Source: Haliclystus octoradiatus (taxonomy: Eukaryota; Cnidaria; Staurozoa; Stauromedusae; Haliclystidae). Taken from it: a stretch of DNA of 64,000 nt. Each line of letters begins with the position of its first letter. The stretch's first letter is position 1. Made by a program: the position numbers and the translations under genes. The stretch covers positions 14,550,110 through 14,614,109 of the forward strand of contig OU744452.1 of NCBI GenBank assembly GCA_916610825.1, written 5' to 3'. The notes below the pieces were generated by a model. It was not told where the DNA came from and made no database searches. It saw only the letters and a list, made by a program, of their open reading frames with translations. Below, in pieces: positions 1 to 12,100 of this stretch.

Positions 1-698
1 AACTTTGAAATACGATCTGATTGTATCGTGTTTAAGCGTGATTTCTGAATGATTGTTCTGGATATTGTAATTTGCATCATCAAGTTTTGTTGTTGTTTTT
101 CTATCAATATTCAAAAGCCTGTAGCCTACAGGCGAATTACAAAGAACCCTACAGTTTCAGCCCCGGTTTCAGCTATATAATGGCCCTAGAATGACATGTG
201 ATAACATGTACCATATAAATGTCAAATTTGAGGGGTTAACTCTGGAGTAACGAGACGGTACTTAGTTTGATATCTTTGATTAATCTTCAATAAGGCTAAT
301 TTCATTACTTAATTTGTTATGAAAGTTTGTAAATTTTTGCTAATGCTATAATGCATACTGCTTGAAACAGTTATTATTTGTGGAAAATATTGATGTATTG
401 GCAAGCAGCTATTGGAGCTATACCCTACTGTTTAACAGTGTGTCAAGTAGCAACTTGTACGAAAAATAAAAACGTCCGAACTCGATTGCTAATGAATCAA
501 TAATACAGTAAAGATTCATTCTGTGCTAGAATTATGGGCCTTTATGCTGTTTCTGTCTCATTTTTCGAGTTGTTTGCAACATTGTAGAATATATTATTAT
601 TGGCTATATTGTAATATATATATAAATATTGCTGTATCCAATGGCTATAAAATAAGATTTCAGAAAATAAAATTTTATGAAAAAGTAAAACAATTTAC
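1..698. other. Gene-free AT-rich stretch
   Basis: No exon with splice signals, RNA gene or clear repeat is visible here. It lies beyond the candidate 3' end of the minus-strand lipase gene. Confidence 0.4.
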
Positions 699-917
699 TA
701 TGGCAACGATGGGCCATCATTTAAAAATATTATACTATGGCAACAATGGGCCACGTGGTAAAATTTTTTTTGCTATGGCAACGATGGGCCATCATTTAAA
801 TATATTAGACTATGGCAACGATGGGCCACGTGGTAAAATTTTTTTTACTATGGCAACAATGGGCCATGGCATAAAAATTTTTTCAAGAAAAAACGCTATG
901 GCAACGATGGGCCACCA
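699..917. repeat. Minisatellite, six units of about 37 bp
   Basis: Six tandem units each begin with the core TATGGCAACRATGGGCCA and then an AT-rich spacer that alternates between an ATCATTTAAA type and an ACGTGGTAAAATTT type. The alternation suggests a two-unit higher-order repeat. A 136-codon frame across it is only the translated repeat. Confidence 0.85.
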
Positions 918-1307
918 TAGGCGTGTACAATAAATAATGATCAAATCAAAAATAACAACCCCATATGATAACATATATACACATGGCCTTTATATACAGG
1001 GTTGATTCAACAGAAAACATCATTTCAGACATAGCAGAATTGACCATTATAGACAGGTGGATGCTGTATAGAGGTGGTCGTTATAACAGGGTGTAGATAA
1101 AATAAAATCCTGCATTCTCATTACATTAAATTTCAAAAATAGAAGTTTCATAGGAAAATCCAATCCGTTTAAAAAAAACTATCTATTTCATCAATTGAAA
1201 ATATGTATAGTATTTATTTACAAAACAAAAATTCTTCTAATTAAATTATAATTTGGCGAAATAAAAACATTTTTTATTATATACAATCTGTACATCCAGA
1301 AGAAATA
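918..1307. other. Gene-free stretch with a MITE remnant
   Basis: At about 973-1090 there is a decayed copy of the TA-flanked repeat whose clearest copy is at 52547-52712; the shared phrase is 'tatagacaggtgg...ctgtatagaggtg'. I see nothing else. Confidence 0.4.
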
Positions 1308-1349
1308 TAATTATCAAGATGATAATACATATTATCATCTTGATAATTA
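1308..1349. repeat. Perfect 19-bp hairpin
   Basis: Arms 1308-1326 and 1331-1349 are exact reverse complements around a 4-base loop (ACAT). It could form a cruciform or be the core of a small fold-back element. No T-run or gene end suggests a terminator. Confidence 0.8.
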
Positions 1350-1519
1350 CTGCATGATCATACAAAAACGTATGAATTTAGATATATTTACAATTTGTTC
1401 AAGATTATTGATAATTTTCTTCTTTTTTTGTTGTTGTTGTTACTTTTCACAGACATTTCAACAACTTATTCAAGGTTATTCATAATTTTCTTTTTTTGTC
1501 GTTACTTTTCACAGACATT

Positions 1520-1806
1520 TTACAGAATTGCTGCATCATGGCTATCATCAATACTTAAAAAGTCACTAACAAACTCATCATAAGAGTCATTCATATCATT
1601 ATCACAATGATCCTTAATATCAACATGTCCACACTTCTGTATATACTCTTCGATGTTTGGTGAAAATGTTGCAAGTGCATTATTAAACTTTAAAGAAGCT
1701 TCTGTATCACTTTCAGGAGAATTATTAACTTTTGACACACAATTTGACGAGCATCGAATTGGTACAACTTTCAAATGTTTTGATACCACCTTAATTCGAT
1801 CAGACG
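1520..1806 (-). CDS. Candidate terminal exon of the patatin-like lipase gene
   Basis: This minus-strand frame follows a good acceptor (pyrimidine-rich tract ending TTCTAG at 1812-1807) and stops at 1520. It codes for about 95 acidic, Ser/Asn-rich residues ending in a DDSHDAAIL-type tail with no recognised domain. Strand and position suit the 3' end of the lipase gene. The phase does not: the exon at 5989-6130 leaves two bases, while this exon needs one, so at least one exon would lie between. A possible one near 5152-5214, ending at a GTAAGA donor, has the right exit phase but no entry phase that I could confirm. It could also belong to another gene or be non-coding. Confidence 0.35.
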
Positions 1807-3363
1807 CTAGAATCGTAAATATAAAAATAATAAGAATATAAATAACAATTTTAATAGGGTTTCTGGGTTTCAATAGGATCAGTAGTGCTAGTTGAAGGAT
1901 CTTTTAGAAGACTGTTCTGAGATAGCTTGAGTCAGAATTTTCAAAACTTTAAGTCCGAAATGTCCTAATAGAAGCCCCCTAGCTTAGGGTCTGGCTCAGG
2001 AAATGTAAGAAAATTGACTCGAATTCCTCCTTAAAATTCTATCAGGCAAACCCTAGAAAAGATACGAAAAGATTAATATAGTCTAAAATGCATAGCGAAA
2101 CCGATCTCTATGTTGGAGCATCCAAGCAATTTTCAACTTTTGCAGTGTATATTTCACAAGGATTGTATCTCAGACTCGGGCTTTTTCCTGGCAAAACATT
2201 CACTCCAGTCCTGCTCCTTCTGAAACTGGAATTACAGATAATCTTGCAGAAGTCCAGGAGTTCCTTTACACCTCTGATTCAAACAGTTTTTGAAACATCT
2301 TGTGAACTTACTCTTCTGATAATCGCATTGTAAAATTTTGTAGATTAGTTTTTAAAACTGTAAATTATATGACTTTGTTTGGCAAAAGAGGGTTAAAGAG
2401 AGAAACTATGATTTACACTTCAGTTCACTTGTGATAGTGTGATATGTGATAGTGGTTTATATATATTGTAACTTCTGTTTGTATCAGTCTATCTCTACAT
2501 GTAACAGACCTGAGAATTCAAAACTTGAAGATAGTCTAAAATCTAGGATATCTTGATAAATTTCAATGGGAAAGAGTGATAAATAGAGCTTCACAAAGGT
2601 AAGAAATAGTCTGAAATCCGCTAATAGTCTGGAAATTCTCATATCTGATGTAAATAACTACTGTAATATGTAGTTGTCATCTTTCTATGTCAACCTTTGT
2701 AGAGTCAACATGTTGTTACATGTATCAAATAAATCTTATTCAAAACTCTGCAATAGTCTAAAATGGTAATAAGCTATTTTGTCAGTTAAAGAATAACTCA
2801 ATGATTCTAGTTTTATAAAAAATTATACTGTACCTTCTTTTATGCTGAGAAAGTCTTCGTCATTGAGACTGGGATGTCTAAGAATAAAATATTAAAGATA
2901 AGTTTTCAAAATCAAAGTTGGAACAAATATCAACAAACAAATAATATATTAGCCTGCATATATGCAGACAGATTTTATGTCCGTATTGTATAGTACGCCT
3001 GCATATTGGTGCCGAGTATCGCGTCCTAAGTGTTTGTACTGAATTCATATCATACTGTTCATATATTTTATTACCCAATTACAAACATACTATGAAAAAT
3101 ATGGTAGCGGAAAGAACAATCAGTACACTAAATAAGACGCTAATGCGATTACGGACTATACAAAGAAAACATACAACTGCACGCAGGCTAATAATGTATC
3201 AGCACTCACAGAAACGTGATTGATTATTAAATAGGATAGCATCAACAACAAATACAAAATGTTATAAACTGTTAAAAACTGAATGATCATTTAAAATATT
3301 TAAAATTTAAACCAATATTTTTGCTAAATCTTATTAGTCTGATCCTTCATTGAATATGGCAAT
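1807..3363. other. Gene-free stretch
   Basis: It holds short chance reading frames and AT-rich sequence only. I see no exon with matching splice sites, RNA gene or clear repeat boundary. Confidence 0.4.
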
Positions 3364-3367
3364 TTAA

Positions 3368-3716
3368 AGGAGCAACATTGACCGGCGGTCGCTACGAGCT
3401 CAATTTGAATTAAGCTCAGCGTAAATTCAACAATCAATGTCAGTCAATGTATTCCTCATGGCTTCAAATTTCAAGTTTCAGGCACAGCCCTTGCTAAAAA
3501 AGTTCAGGAGTTCATGAACAGTTCATGAACAGTTCATGAACGTTAAATGGCCCCAAATTTTAATGAATTGTTCATGAACTGATCATGAACTGTCTGTAAG
3601 GGTTCATGAACTGTTCAGGGAAATTGGAGCCATTTAACGTTCATGAAATGTTCATGAAATGTTACAACACGCATGTGACTCTAAGCGCGTAGAGCACACC
3701 GGTCAATTTTGCTCCT
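3368..3716. mobile_element. TTAA-flanked MITE with a nested repeat
   Basis: The terminal inverted repeats begin AGGAGCAACATTGACCGG and end CCGGTCAATTTTGCTCCT. The flanks are TTAA (3364-3367) and TTGA (3717-3720, one base decayed). TTAA targets fit the piggyBac or Kolobok superfamilies. It has no coding capacity. A CATGAA-palindrome repeat lies inside (3488-3665), so the two inserted in succession. Confidence 0.75.
3488..3665. repeat. CATGAA-palindrome repeat, nested copy
   Basis: It holds several GTTCATGAAC palindromes with the family phrase 'ccatttaacgttcatgaa' and its inverse 'ttcatgaacgttaaatgg'. It interrupts the MITE at 3368-3716; the sister MITE at 3844-4041 lacks it. Confidence 0.75.
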
Positions 3717-3843
3717 TTGAAGGTTTCAAATACAAATTATATAAGGTTTGCTTTACTCCTATCAGTAGGCATATATTATACCTGCTATAATTCAACAAAC
3801 ACTCAATCAATAAAACTGATTATTGAAACTAAACATTCCTTAA

Positions 3844-4041
3844 AGGGGCAAGATTGACCGGCGACCGCTGCGAGACAATTTGAATTTATGCTTAGCGTAA
3901 TTCAACCGTCTCGCTTTGAAACTATTGTTATACGCAAGCCTAATTTGTAATAAATTCATGTCAACAATGTACATTGTGTTATAAACAATAAACATGCACG
4001 TGATCCTAAGTGCGGAGCGCCTGTCGGTCATTTTTGCTCCT
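3844..4041. mobile_element. TTAA-flanked MITE, un-nested copy
   Basis: The inverted ends AGGGGCAAGATTGACCGGCG and GTCGGTCATTTTTGCTCCT lie between TTAA copies (3840-3843, 4042-4045). It is the same family as 3368-3716 and shows the shape of that element before the nested insertion. Confidence 0.8.
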
Positions 4042-4308
4042 TTAAGGAAGAGGTCTAAGTGTCTACTGTAATTTAAAAATAAATAATTAGATTACAGAAT
4101 TGAAACAAAGATGCTGCGAGACCATTTACAATAGCTTGGAGTTTCACATGACTATTGTGCACTCAGAGTAAATCATCTGCTGAATTGCATAATAAATTAA
4201 AACATGTTTCGAAAAAGGGTAGGTAGGCCCTATTGTTTCATCATTGTTTCAATCCTATGGTATGAAAATTACAATATGTGTATGCCTACATTGTGAGATT
4301 ACAGTGTA

Positions 4309-4493
4309 CAGTGTAACCCGCTTATGTGCAATTCGGATAAGTGAAATTCCCGCTTATTTGCAACCTGGCTTGGAAGCCTCTTAAACAATTTTTTGGTCAA
4401 GTCCTTGGCAAACAATTTCGGATAACTGCAAATTCGGATAAATCCAATGAAAATCGTTGGCAATTTTGTCTTGCACTTAAGCGGGTTACACTG
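4309..4493. mobile_element. TA-flanked MITE, pogo/Tigger-like
   Basis: Inverted termini CAGTGTAACCCGCTTA...TAAGCGGGTTACACTG lie between TA dinucleotides (4307-4308, 4494-4495). TA targets and CAGT ends are typical of the Tc1/mariner-pogo group. Decayed relatives lie at about 27823-28012 and 36985-37155, in SLC9C1 introns 2 and 10. Confidence 0.8.
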
Positions 4494-4554
4494 TAGCATA
4501 CTACTTAATTATACAAGATTAATAAAAATAGCTCCACTACGCTCGGACTCATGG

Positions 4555-4840
4555 TGAATAATATAATAATCAATTAAACCAATCAATCAATCAAATAATC
4601 AATCAAATAATCAATCAAATTCAATAGAATTTCAAATCAATCAAATCATCATGCAAAGAAAAATAAATAAAATCAAATTCAAAAAAGTAAATCAATCCAA
4701 TCGAATGATATAAAAATCAACTTCAATCAAATAAAATAAATTATAACAATATCCAAATAATATAATAATATAAAGAAAAATATATTCAAATAATAAATCA
4801 AAGAAAAAAGGAAATAAACAAAAAAGTGTTAAGGCAGACA
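4555..4840. repeat. AT-rich low-complexity tract
   Basis: Irregular runs of ATCAATCAA and AATAAT motifs, with no coding or RNA signal. Confidence 0.7.
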
Positions 4841-4997
4841 CCGATGGCTAAAAATTTTGAATAATCACACAGCATGCCCATTGTATTTTTAACAATAAAA
4901 TGGTGTTTCTTGCGCAATCGTTTTTTGTTCGACCTTTGTTAGCACGCAAAGCAGTGTGTTGAACGTTATTTCAAAAGAACAATAGATTTAGTCAAAA

Positions 4998-5027
4998 ATG
5001 AAACGAAATGAAATGAAATGAAATGAA
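4998..5027. repeat. (AAATG)n microsatellite
   Basis: About five AAATG units in tandem. Confidence 0.8.
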
Positions 5028-5465
5028 AATGTTTCCACCATGACAGGATAGACTCAAGGTCACTTACGTAACCATGAGTCAAAAACTAAATTCTATGTTT
5101 ATGAATATTTTGTTACATAATCGATTCTCCCGGAATGAAAATTACAGTCTTACCTTTCATGAACATACCATCCTTTGTATGTTTTACAAACATCAATACA
5201 AAGGGAAACAACTCCAGCTGAATATCGATTACATGATGTTAATTTTGTAAGTCTTGGTAATGTCCATTTGATCCTAATAAACGTAAATTTAAATCCTATT
5301 AAAGGGACAAACCACAACAGCAACATGTACTCATTTAATCTGATTTCTGATATCAGATTTATCTGCACACAAGGTGCTGTCTTTTCTCTTAAAATAGATG
5401 TTGACTTTATTGAATTTTGAATTGATTTTGATAACTTTCAATGCTCAATGGAGCCTACAATAGTA

Positions 5466-5826
5466 ATTGAGACGGTGTCGCCTTACCGAAGGCACCCATA
5501 TTACTCCACTATCTCTAGAGGAGTGGCTCTTTTCGCTGAGAGCAATGATGTTAAATGCTCTTTATTGATCTTAGTCGCAACACTGCAAATCAATTTCAAC
5601 AGATTTCATGGCAGATGGACATCGATTGCAAATGCCCAGCGATGCGCTGAATTACTCACAATGCAATTCCCAATGGACCATTCCATTCGTCATCCTTAGC
5701 TGGTACTCATTTGACGTTTTAGATAAAGTCAAGGCTGATTTGACATCCGGGGGATTTGAACCACAGTAGATTGAATATGATCAGATCTGAAGTTCAGTTG
5801 CTCTGCCATCTGATCGACTTCTCCCT
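5466..5826 (-). repeat. tRNA-derived SINE, near full length
   Basis: Read on the minus strand it has a tRNA-like head (box-B-like GGTTCAAATCC, seen here as GGGGGATTTGAACC), a body containing 'aggtcaactcagccttgac'-type sequence and a tail ending near 'cggtgtcgcc'. It matches the copies at 38007-38372 and 50590-50930 and the partial copies at 7543-7696 and 31208-31300. It lies 3' of the last well-supported lipase exon. Confidence 0.8.
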
Positions 5827-5988
5827 ATCAGTCAACAATGCATGCTAATGTGGTTTTCCAGATCAAGATCCTGCCGTTGCAGAGCTGAACAAAGATTGAA
5901 ATTTGCAATGACAAAGTTTAGAACGGAAAAGTTGTTGGTCCCTATTATCCCTATATGTATATAATGCGGTAATAAATGGATAACTTAC

Positions 5989-6130
5989 GTTTGATGAATG
6001 ACATAGCCAAGATTCTCTGCACTTTCAAAAGCAGGTCTAGTCATCCACTTTAGTAAGCGCTTTAGAATACTGTATAAATACAATGCCCATTGTTCATCTT
6101 TCATAGCATGGTCTCCAGTTGCACAGAAAA
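5989..6130 (-). CDS. PNPLA2-like: Lipase shared exon 5
   Basis: The acceptor TTTTCATAG (ending 6131) and donor GTAAGT (5988-5983) bracket 142 bp reading through [19 protein letters not shown] and ending in a VIHQ stretch. It enters with one base carried from the exon at 7222-7407 and leaves two. It is the last exon I can join by phase. The alternating hydrophobic/basic pattern suggests an amphipathic helix of the C-terminal lipid-droplet region; that is inference. Confidence 0.7.
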
Positions 6131-9100
6131 CTATGAAAAGAATAACAACAATGAAGATGGAGTTGATATTGAATTACAATATACACATGCCAATAAAAGT
6201 TCAGGAGTTCATGAACAGTTCATAAACTCTCACGGACTGCGCTCATGAACAGTTCATGAAAATTTGAGGCCATCTAGCGTTCATGAATTGTTCATGAACT
6301 GTTTTCCGCAGGGTTCAAGATGTGGATAACAATAAGTCAAAGTATTATTATTAGTTGAAAATGCATGATCCAAGATTTTAATGTAGGTTCAATCAATCTA
6401 TGAAACTTGAATTTGTTTTCTCACGAAACATAAATAATAACATTGAAAATTCATTTTATAAACAATTTGAAAGTGCCCTTGAGAGTGTAGAGGGTTGTTA
6501 TATGCCTAGTGTGCCCAACAATTCCATAGGTAGTCTATTCACGTATAGGCCTGCCTTGTAATGTAATAAATTGTGAAGCTTATATATAAAATCAGTGGGT
6601 ATCTATGAAACTTGAACATTATTTTTAGATCTGCTGAGCCTTAAATACTTGCAGTACTTCAAGGGCCAATGTGTAGGTTTTTTGGGCAATTGCCATGCAA
6701 TTCATAAGTGGTGCTCACTGCTCACACACACCCCCGGCCTAAATGGAAGTACCCCGAGAAATCTGCAAGTGTTTTATTTTTAAAAACAAATCTGGGGAGT
6801 ATGCTCCTTAGAGTACAGATTCGTTTAAGCAGAAGGTAAGGCAAGCTTTGGCCTTTATAGTGTCTGCCATTGTTTTGACATGAATTACAATTTGGAATGG
6901 CTATTGGCTAAACCAACAAGTTTTTCTTACTCAGTCCAATATCATATTTTGGCAAACGTTCTAAATTTATAAATAAAAAATCGAAGGTGTTGCAAATATT
7001 AAGTATAAATTTCAAAAGTCAGGCAGGGCTACAAAATGTAAAAAATAGAATGAGTGTCAAAAATGAAACATGCTAGAATTACGCATTAATCATTATTGAA
7101 TCTCATTTTATAAATGCTCTGGAAATTTTTATTGAGCATTGTACCAAGAACTGGTGTGGAACAATCCCACTATTACGATAATAATATTACGATTTATATC
7201 AATGAAGTCACATCAACATACTTTCATTGAGTTCATCAGGATGGATACCACCAACAATTGCATGTCGCTCGGCAATCGCACTTTCAGCCTCACATGTTGA
7301 TTCAGAATCACAAGAATGTATGCTAACTCTATCGTCATCTACACCATGCTCATAACAACATTCTGGCATTTTGATTCTTTCAATACTGAGGTTAAGAAGA
7401 TGTGGATCTGAAATAATAATAAACATGTTTATAAAATAGTAAGAAAAATTGCTTTGGATTTCCTCAATTTTAATTAGTCAATCGATTTCCATTCCAGTGC
7501 ATCAATTTCAACACAGACATAGGCTACTGGCGTTTAGATTGACTATCACTACCAATGAAATCTGTTGAAATCGATCTGCAGTGTCGCGGCAGAGATCAAT
7601 AAAGAGTGTGAAAATTCATTGGTCTCAGCAAAAAAAGCCACTCCTCTAGAAATAGAGGAGTGGTACGGGTTACTTTGGTAGGGCGACACCGCCTACGCAA
7701 ATTTTTTTTAACAAACCCATGAAGCGCATCCCTGGCCATCAACGCATGCGTATAATGAACGAACAGTAACTTGTAAACATTTCGGGACAAATTAAAATTT
7801 CGTCTCGACCAGGACTCGAACCAGCATACCCTGCACTCTCTACCCGTACCCTGCAACTTCGCCTCGACTCAATCCGAATGAGCTACGCCAACCGACGACA
7901 ACTCATGAAACAGAAATGAATTTATACTCGACCGAGTGGTTATCAAGTGACTTGACCCTAACCCTAAACGGGTGGATCACGTGATCGGGTGGATCACGCC
8001 TCATGTTCACCCAAATAGACCAAATGCAAACGAGACAGTTAATATATCTTCATGGGTTTGTTAATAAAAATCTGCACCGCCTACATTACTTTAATATCAC
8101 TACCAACACCAAAACCTTGAAAATGCCATGAAAGTGTTGTGAAAACACCATGAGAATGTAAAATTTTTGTTACTTCAAGTCTCACGCCTAAGCGATCATC
8201 AGGCAATCTAATATACTATATATCTATAGGCTGTATGGTTGATTTATTACTGTACTTACAATGTATGTGCAGATATTTTAATGCATCTCGGAATCCTTGA
8301 CGACACATCTCACATAAAACTTCAGTATTAGGAGGAAAGAAAGCTCTTGACATCCGATATAGGTTGTGAGATGTAAACTGAATGCTTGTATTTTTGAAAT
8401 CAAAATGAAATAAATTTGTGTTCGCATCATCAGGACATATATCACTTTCACCACTAAATGGTGAAACAGTTATTGTTGTTCCTTCAAAATGCTGCGGTAG
8501 ATTGTCTGTAAAGCCACCATCCAAGTATGACTGAAAGAAAACAAATTTAAAATGTCATGCATTTTAAAAACATGCGGGTTGTAGGCTAGCCTATAAACCT
8601 AATACGTCAACATTCTGCCGAGTCATTATTATTGTGTTACTAGCAATTAGAGAAGGTCCAATACTGGACCTTGGATGATAAAAATATCTGATCACTATAT
8701 TGAGGTAACCAATTGCAATTCTGAAAGGCATCGTCATTTGTTTGCTTGAGGGCCATCAAAGCATATAACCTGCTGCAACTTGACACAAAGCAATCGAAGA
8801 GCATAATTGTATTACAAAGGGCAATCGAGAATGAATCACTCGATAAATTTTTATTAATAAATCTTAGCATGTGATCTATGTAATATATTTTATCCCTTTT
8901 TAATTTGTAAAACGCATTCCCTGTAATTGTAACTGGGTCACATTGAAGTACTATCATATACGTTTGACCGACACATATGTGTTATATTATTAAGAATGAA
9001 GTATAGATATATATATTCAATGACTAGTCAGGTAGTTCATGTACTCAAGATGGCTGCTTTATTCTGGTTATTCTGATATGCCACATGGCCTTAAACAAGG

Positions 9101-12100
9101 TGGCCTCATAATGAAGTATAAATGAATCATTATGAGGCAATCTAAGATAATCAAGATTTAGCATTAATCTAATCAGATCTAACATTATAACATCTTCCCT
9201 TTTACTATATTAAAAGCTATTATGTAAATCTTGCTGGTTTTACAATCTGTCGTCTATTGCGTGATGTTGTTGTTGGATCTATTGTATTCCCCATGGCTTT
9301 GTTTTCTTTGTTTACTTCTGTTTCAATGCTTTCATTTTCCTCTCGACTAGTAGATTCAGGTTGACTACTTGTATTGTTTTGCATACGCTGTGGGGTTGAA
9401 TTGTAAGTGAATGAACTGTCCTCATGAATGCTTCTATCTGGGTTGAGATGAGTTCTTGTGCGACGAAGTATCTGACCTGATGGCGTCTGAATGATGTAGG
9501 ATTTTGGCGATGCATCATGACGAATTACAGTAGCAGGCAACCATTGTTTACCGTATCTGTGACGTACTGCCTGGCCAGGCCAAAGTACACTTTTTTCTGC
9601 TGCTGATTGTTGGTAGTACCACGAAGCTTGTCCCTGTCGTTGTGCTAATAAGCTGCGAACAGTAGAAGGTTTCCAGACCTTCGGCTGGAGCTGGTGCGGA
9701 TACTTCTGAAGTCTGTTTCGAAGCACCCGGCCTTGCAGAAGTGTTGCTGGTGAGGGTAAACCACCGCCAATTGGAGTGTTACGCATTGCCATCATAGTCG
9801 CTTGCAAGTCTTTGCCGTCATCTAGCATCTTCTTCAGGTGAATCTTCACATTCTGCACGTGACGTTCCGCAGAACCATTAGATTGTGGATAATGCGGACT
9901 AGATGTTATGTGTTGCATATCTAGTGACTTTCTAAATTCTCTAAATTCTTGGCTTCCAAATTGTGGGCCATTATCACTAATCAGATGCTCTGGAATGCCG
10001 TAGTTAGTAAAATTCTTCAATAAAGATTTTGTCACATTTAATGTTTTTGTTTGAGTCAGTGGAATCACACTTGGCCATTTTGAGTAGAGGTCCACAAGAA
10101 GAAGGTAGTGGTTCCCGTCTAACTCGAACAAGTCTGTCGATACTGTTTGGTATGGGTATTCTGGAATCGGATATTGCATGAGAGGTTCATTAGCGTTGGC
10201 ATTTCTATTTCTCTGGCAGATTCCACATGCCTCTACCATGTCCTTAATTTGAGTAGCATAACCAGGCCAATATACAGCTGTTTTCGCCCTTTCCAAACAT
10301 TTAGAAATACCAAAATGTCCACTATGGATTTGTTTTAGAGTTTCCCTAATGAGTGTGGATGGTATCACCAATTGACTGTTTCTAAACAACATGCCTGAGT
10401 AAAGACAGAGATTGTCCCGCTCTGCCCAATAAGGCTTGACTGCAGCCGGTAGTAGGTCTTTTCTAGCAGGCCAGCCATTATTGACAAAATTTAGTATTGC
10501 TTGCAATGTAGCATCATTTTTGGTGGCTTCTATGATGTCATTTCTTTTTTCTTTGGCTACTACATCACATATTCTGATAATTTCTTGTTCCATTGGATCA
10601 TCATATTCGTTATCTAAATATGCTCTTGACAGTGTGTCTGCTAAGATTAGTTCTTTTCCAGGTTTGTATTCGAGATTAATCTCATATTGTAAACATCTTA
10701 ACCGCATTCTTGCCAGGCGAGGAGAGACATCTGAAATAGGCTTGTTCATTATTCCAAGCAAAGGCTTATGATCCGTTTCTATGGTCACAGCCTGGCCAAA
10801 TACGTACTGGTGAAACCTTGTAGCCCCAAATTGTACAGCTAACATTTCTTTCTCGATTTGAGCATAGTTTTTCTGAGCAGTTGTTAATGTGCATGAAGCA
10901 TACTCAATTGGCCGTCCAGCTTGTATCAATACTGCACCTAAACCCGCTTTTGATGCGTCTACAGATAATGTTACTGGTATTTTGGCATTGAAGAGTCCTA
11001 GCGTAGGTGCTGAGGCAATCATTTCTTTAATTGCTGCTAATGACTGTTCTTGATTCTCATCCCATGTGAATTCAACATCTTCTTTTAATAAATCACGCAG
11101 AGATGAAGCCTTTTCTGACAGATTAGGACAAAATTTTGCAACATATGTTACCATGCCGAGAATTCGTTGCAGATCATCTTTGCTTTTTGGTGATGGCATC
11201 TCACAAATCGCCTGTATACGATTTTGATCGATTCTGATTCCATTGCCACTCACTATCTGTCCAAGATATTTGAGCTCTTTCATACCAAAATTACATTTTT
11301 TCTTGTTTAACTTCAGATTGATTTTTCTACATCTCTTCAAAACAGCTTCCAGTCTCTTGTTGTGTTCCTCTTCATCTTTTCCATGGACAAGTATGTCGTC
11401 AATATAGACTTCTACACCTTCAATATCTGAGAAGTGATCAGCAACTGTTCTATGAAATACTTCAGGTGCTGAGCTGACACCATAAGGAAGACGAAGGAAC
11501 CGATATCGTCCAAATGGTGTTCCAAATGTAGTAATATAGCTACTTTTCTCATCTAGGGCCATTTGCATAAACCCTGTAGTAGCATCTAATGAGGAGAAAA
11601 TAGTCGAGTCATGTATCTTTGCAAATATCTCCTCTGCCGTTGGCACTTGGCAATGTTCACGTTTAATTGCTTTGTTCAAGGAAAGTGGGTCTAGGCATAC
11701 TCTTAATGACCCATTAGGTTTGGAAACCACGACAATTGGATTAACCCATTCTGTTGGAGACGTGACTTTTGTTATCATATTGTTTCTTTCCATGTCAGCT
11801 AATGTTGCCTTTAGTTGGTCACGTATACGGAATGGTATACGACGTGCTGCGTGAATGGTGGGTGTGTGATCTTCCTTCAGTTTAATGGAGTGATTGCCTG
11901 GTAGGCGTCCAGTCCCAGTGAATACAGATTCATATACTTCTGGAAGACTTTCACCAACTGAGTTGATTGTACAAACAGGTAATAGACCCATTTCTTGTAA
12001 GCTGTGATAGCCTAGCAATGTGGCATCAGTATTTTTATGGTCTACAATCACAAATTCAAGGACATAATATTTTCCTTGGTGATAAATCGCAAGGTCTGTT

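Noticed and set aside
523-933. 136-codon plus-strand frame
   Set aside because: Mostly the translated 37-bp minisatellite; no conserved protein features.
1398-1523. Tandem ~70-bp duplication beside the candidate last lipase exon
   Set aside because: Real but weak (T-rich, many differences); not given as a separate element.
7800-7905. Functional tRNA gene on the minus strand
   Set aside because: A- and B-box-like sequences exist, but acceptor and T stems do not pair well and the spacing is too long. Treated as tRNA-like cargo of a MITE.
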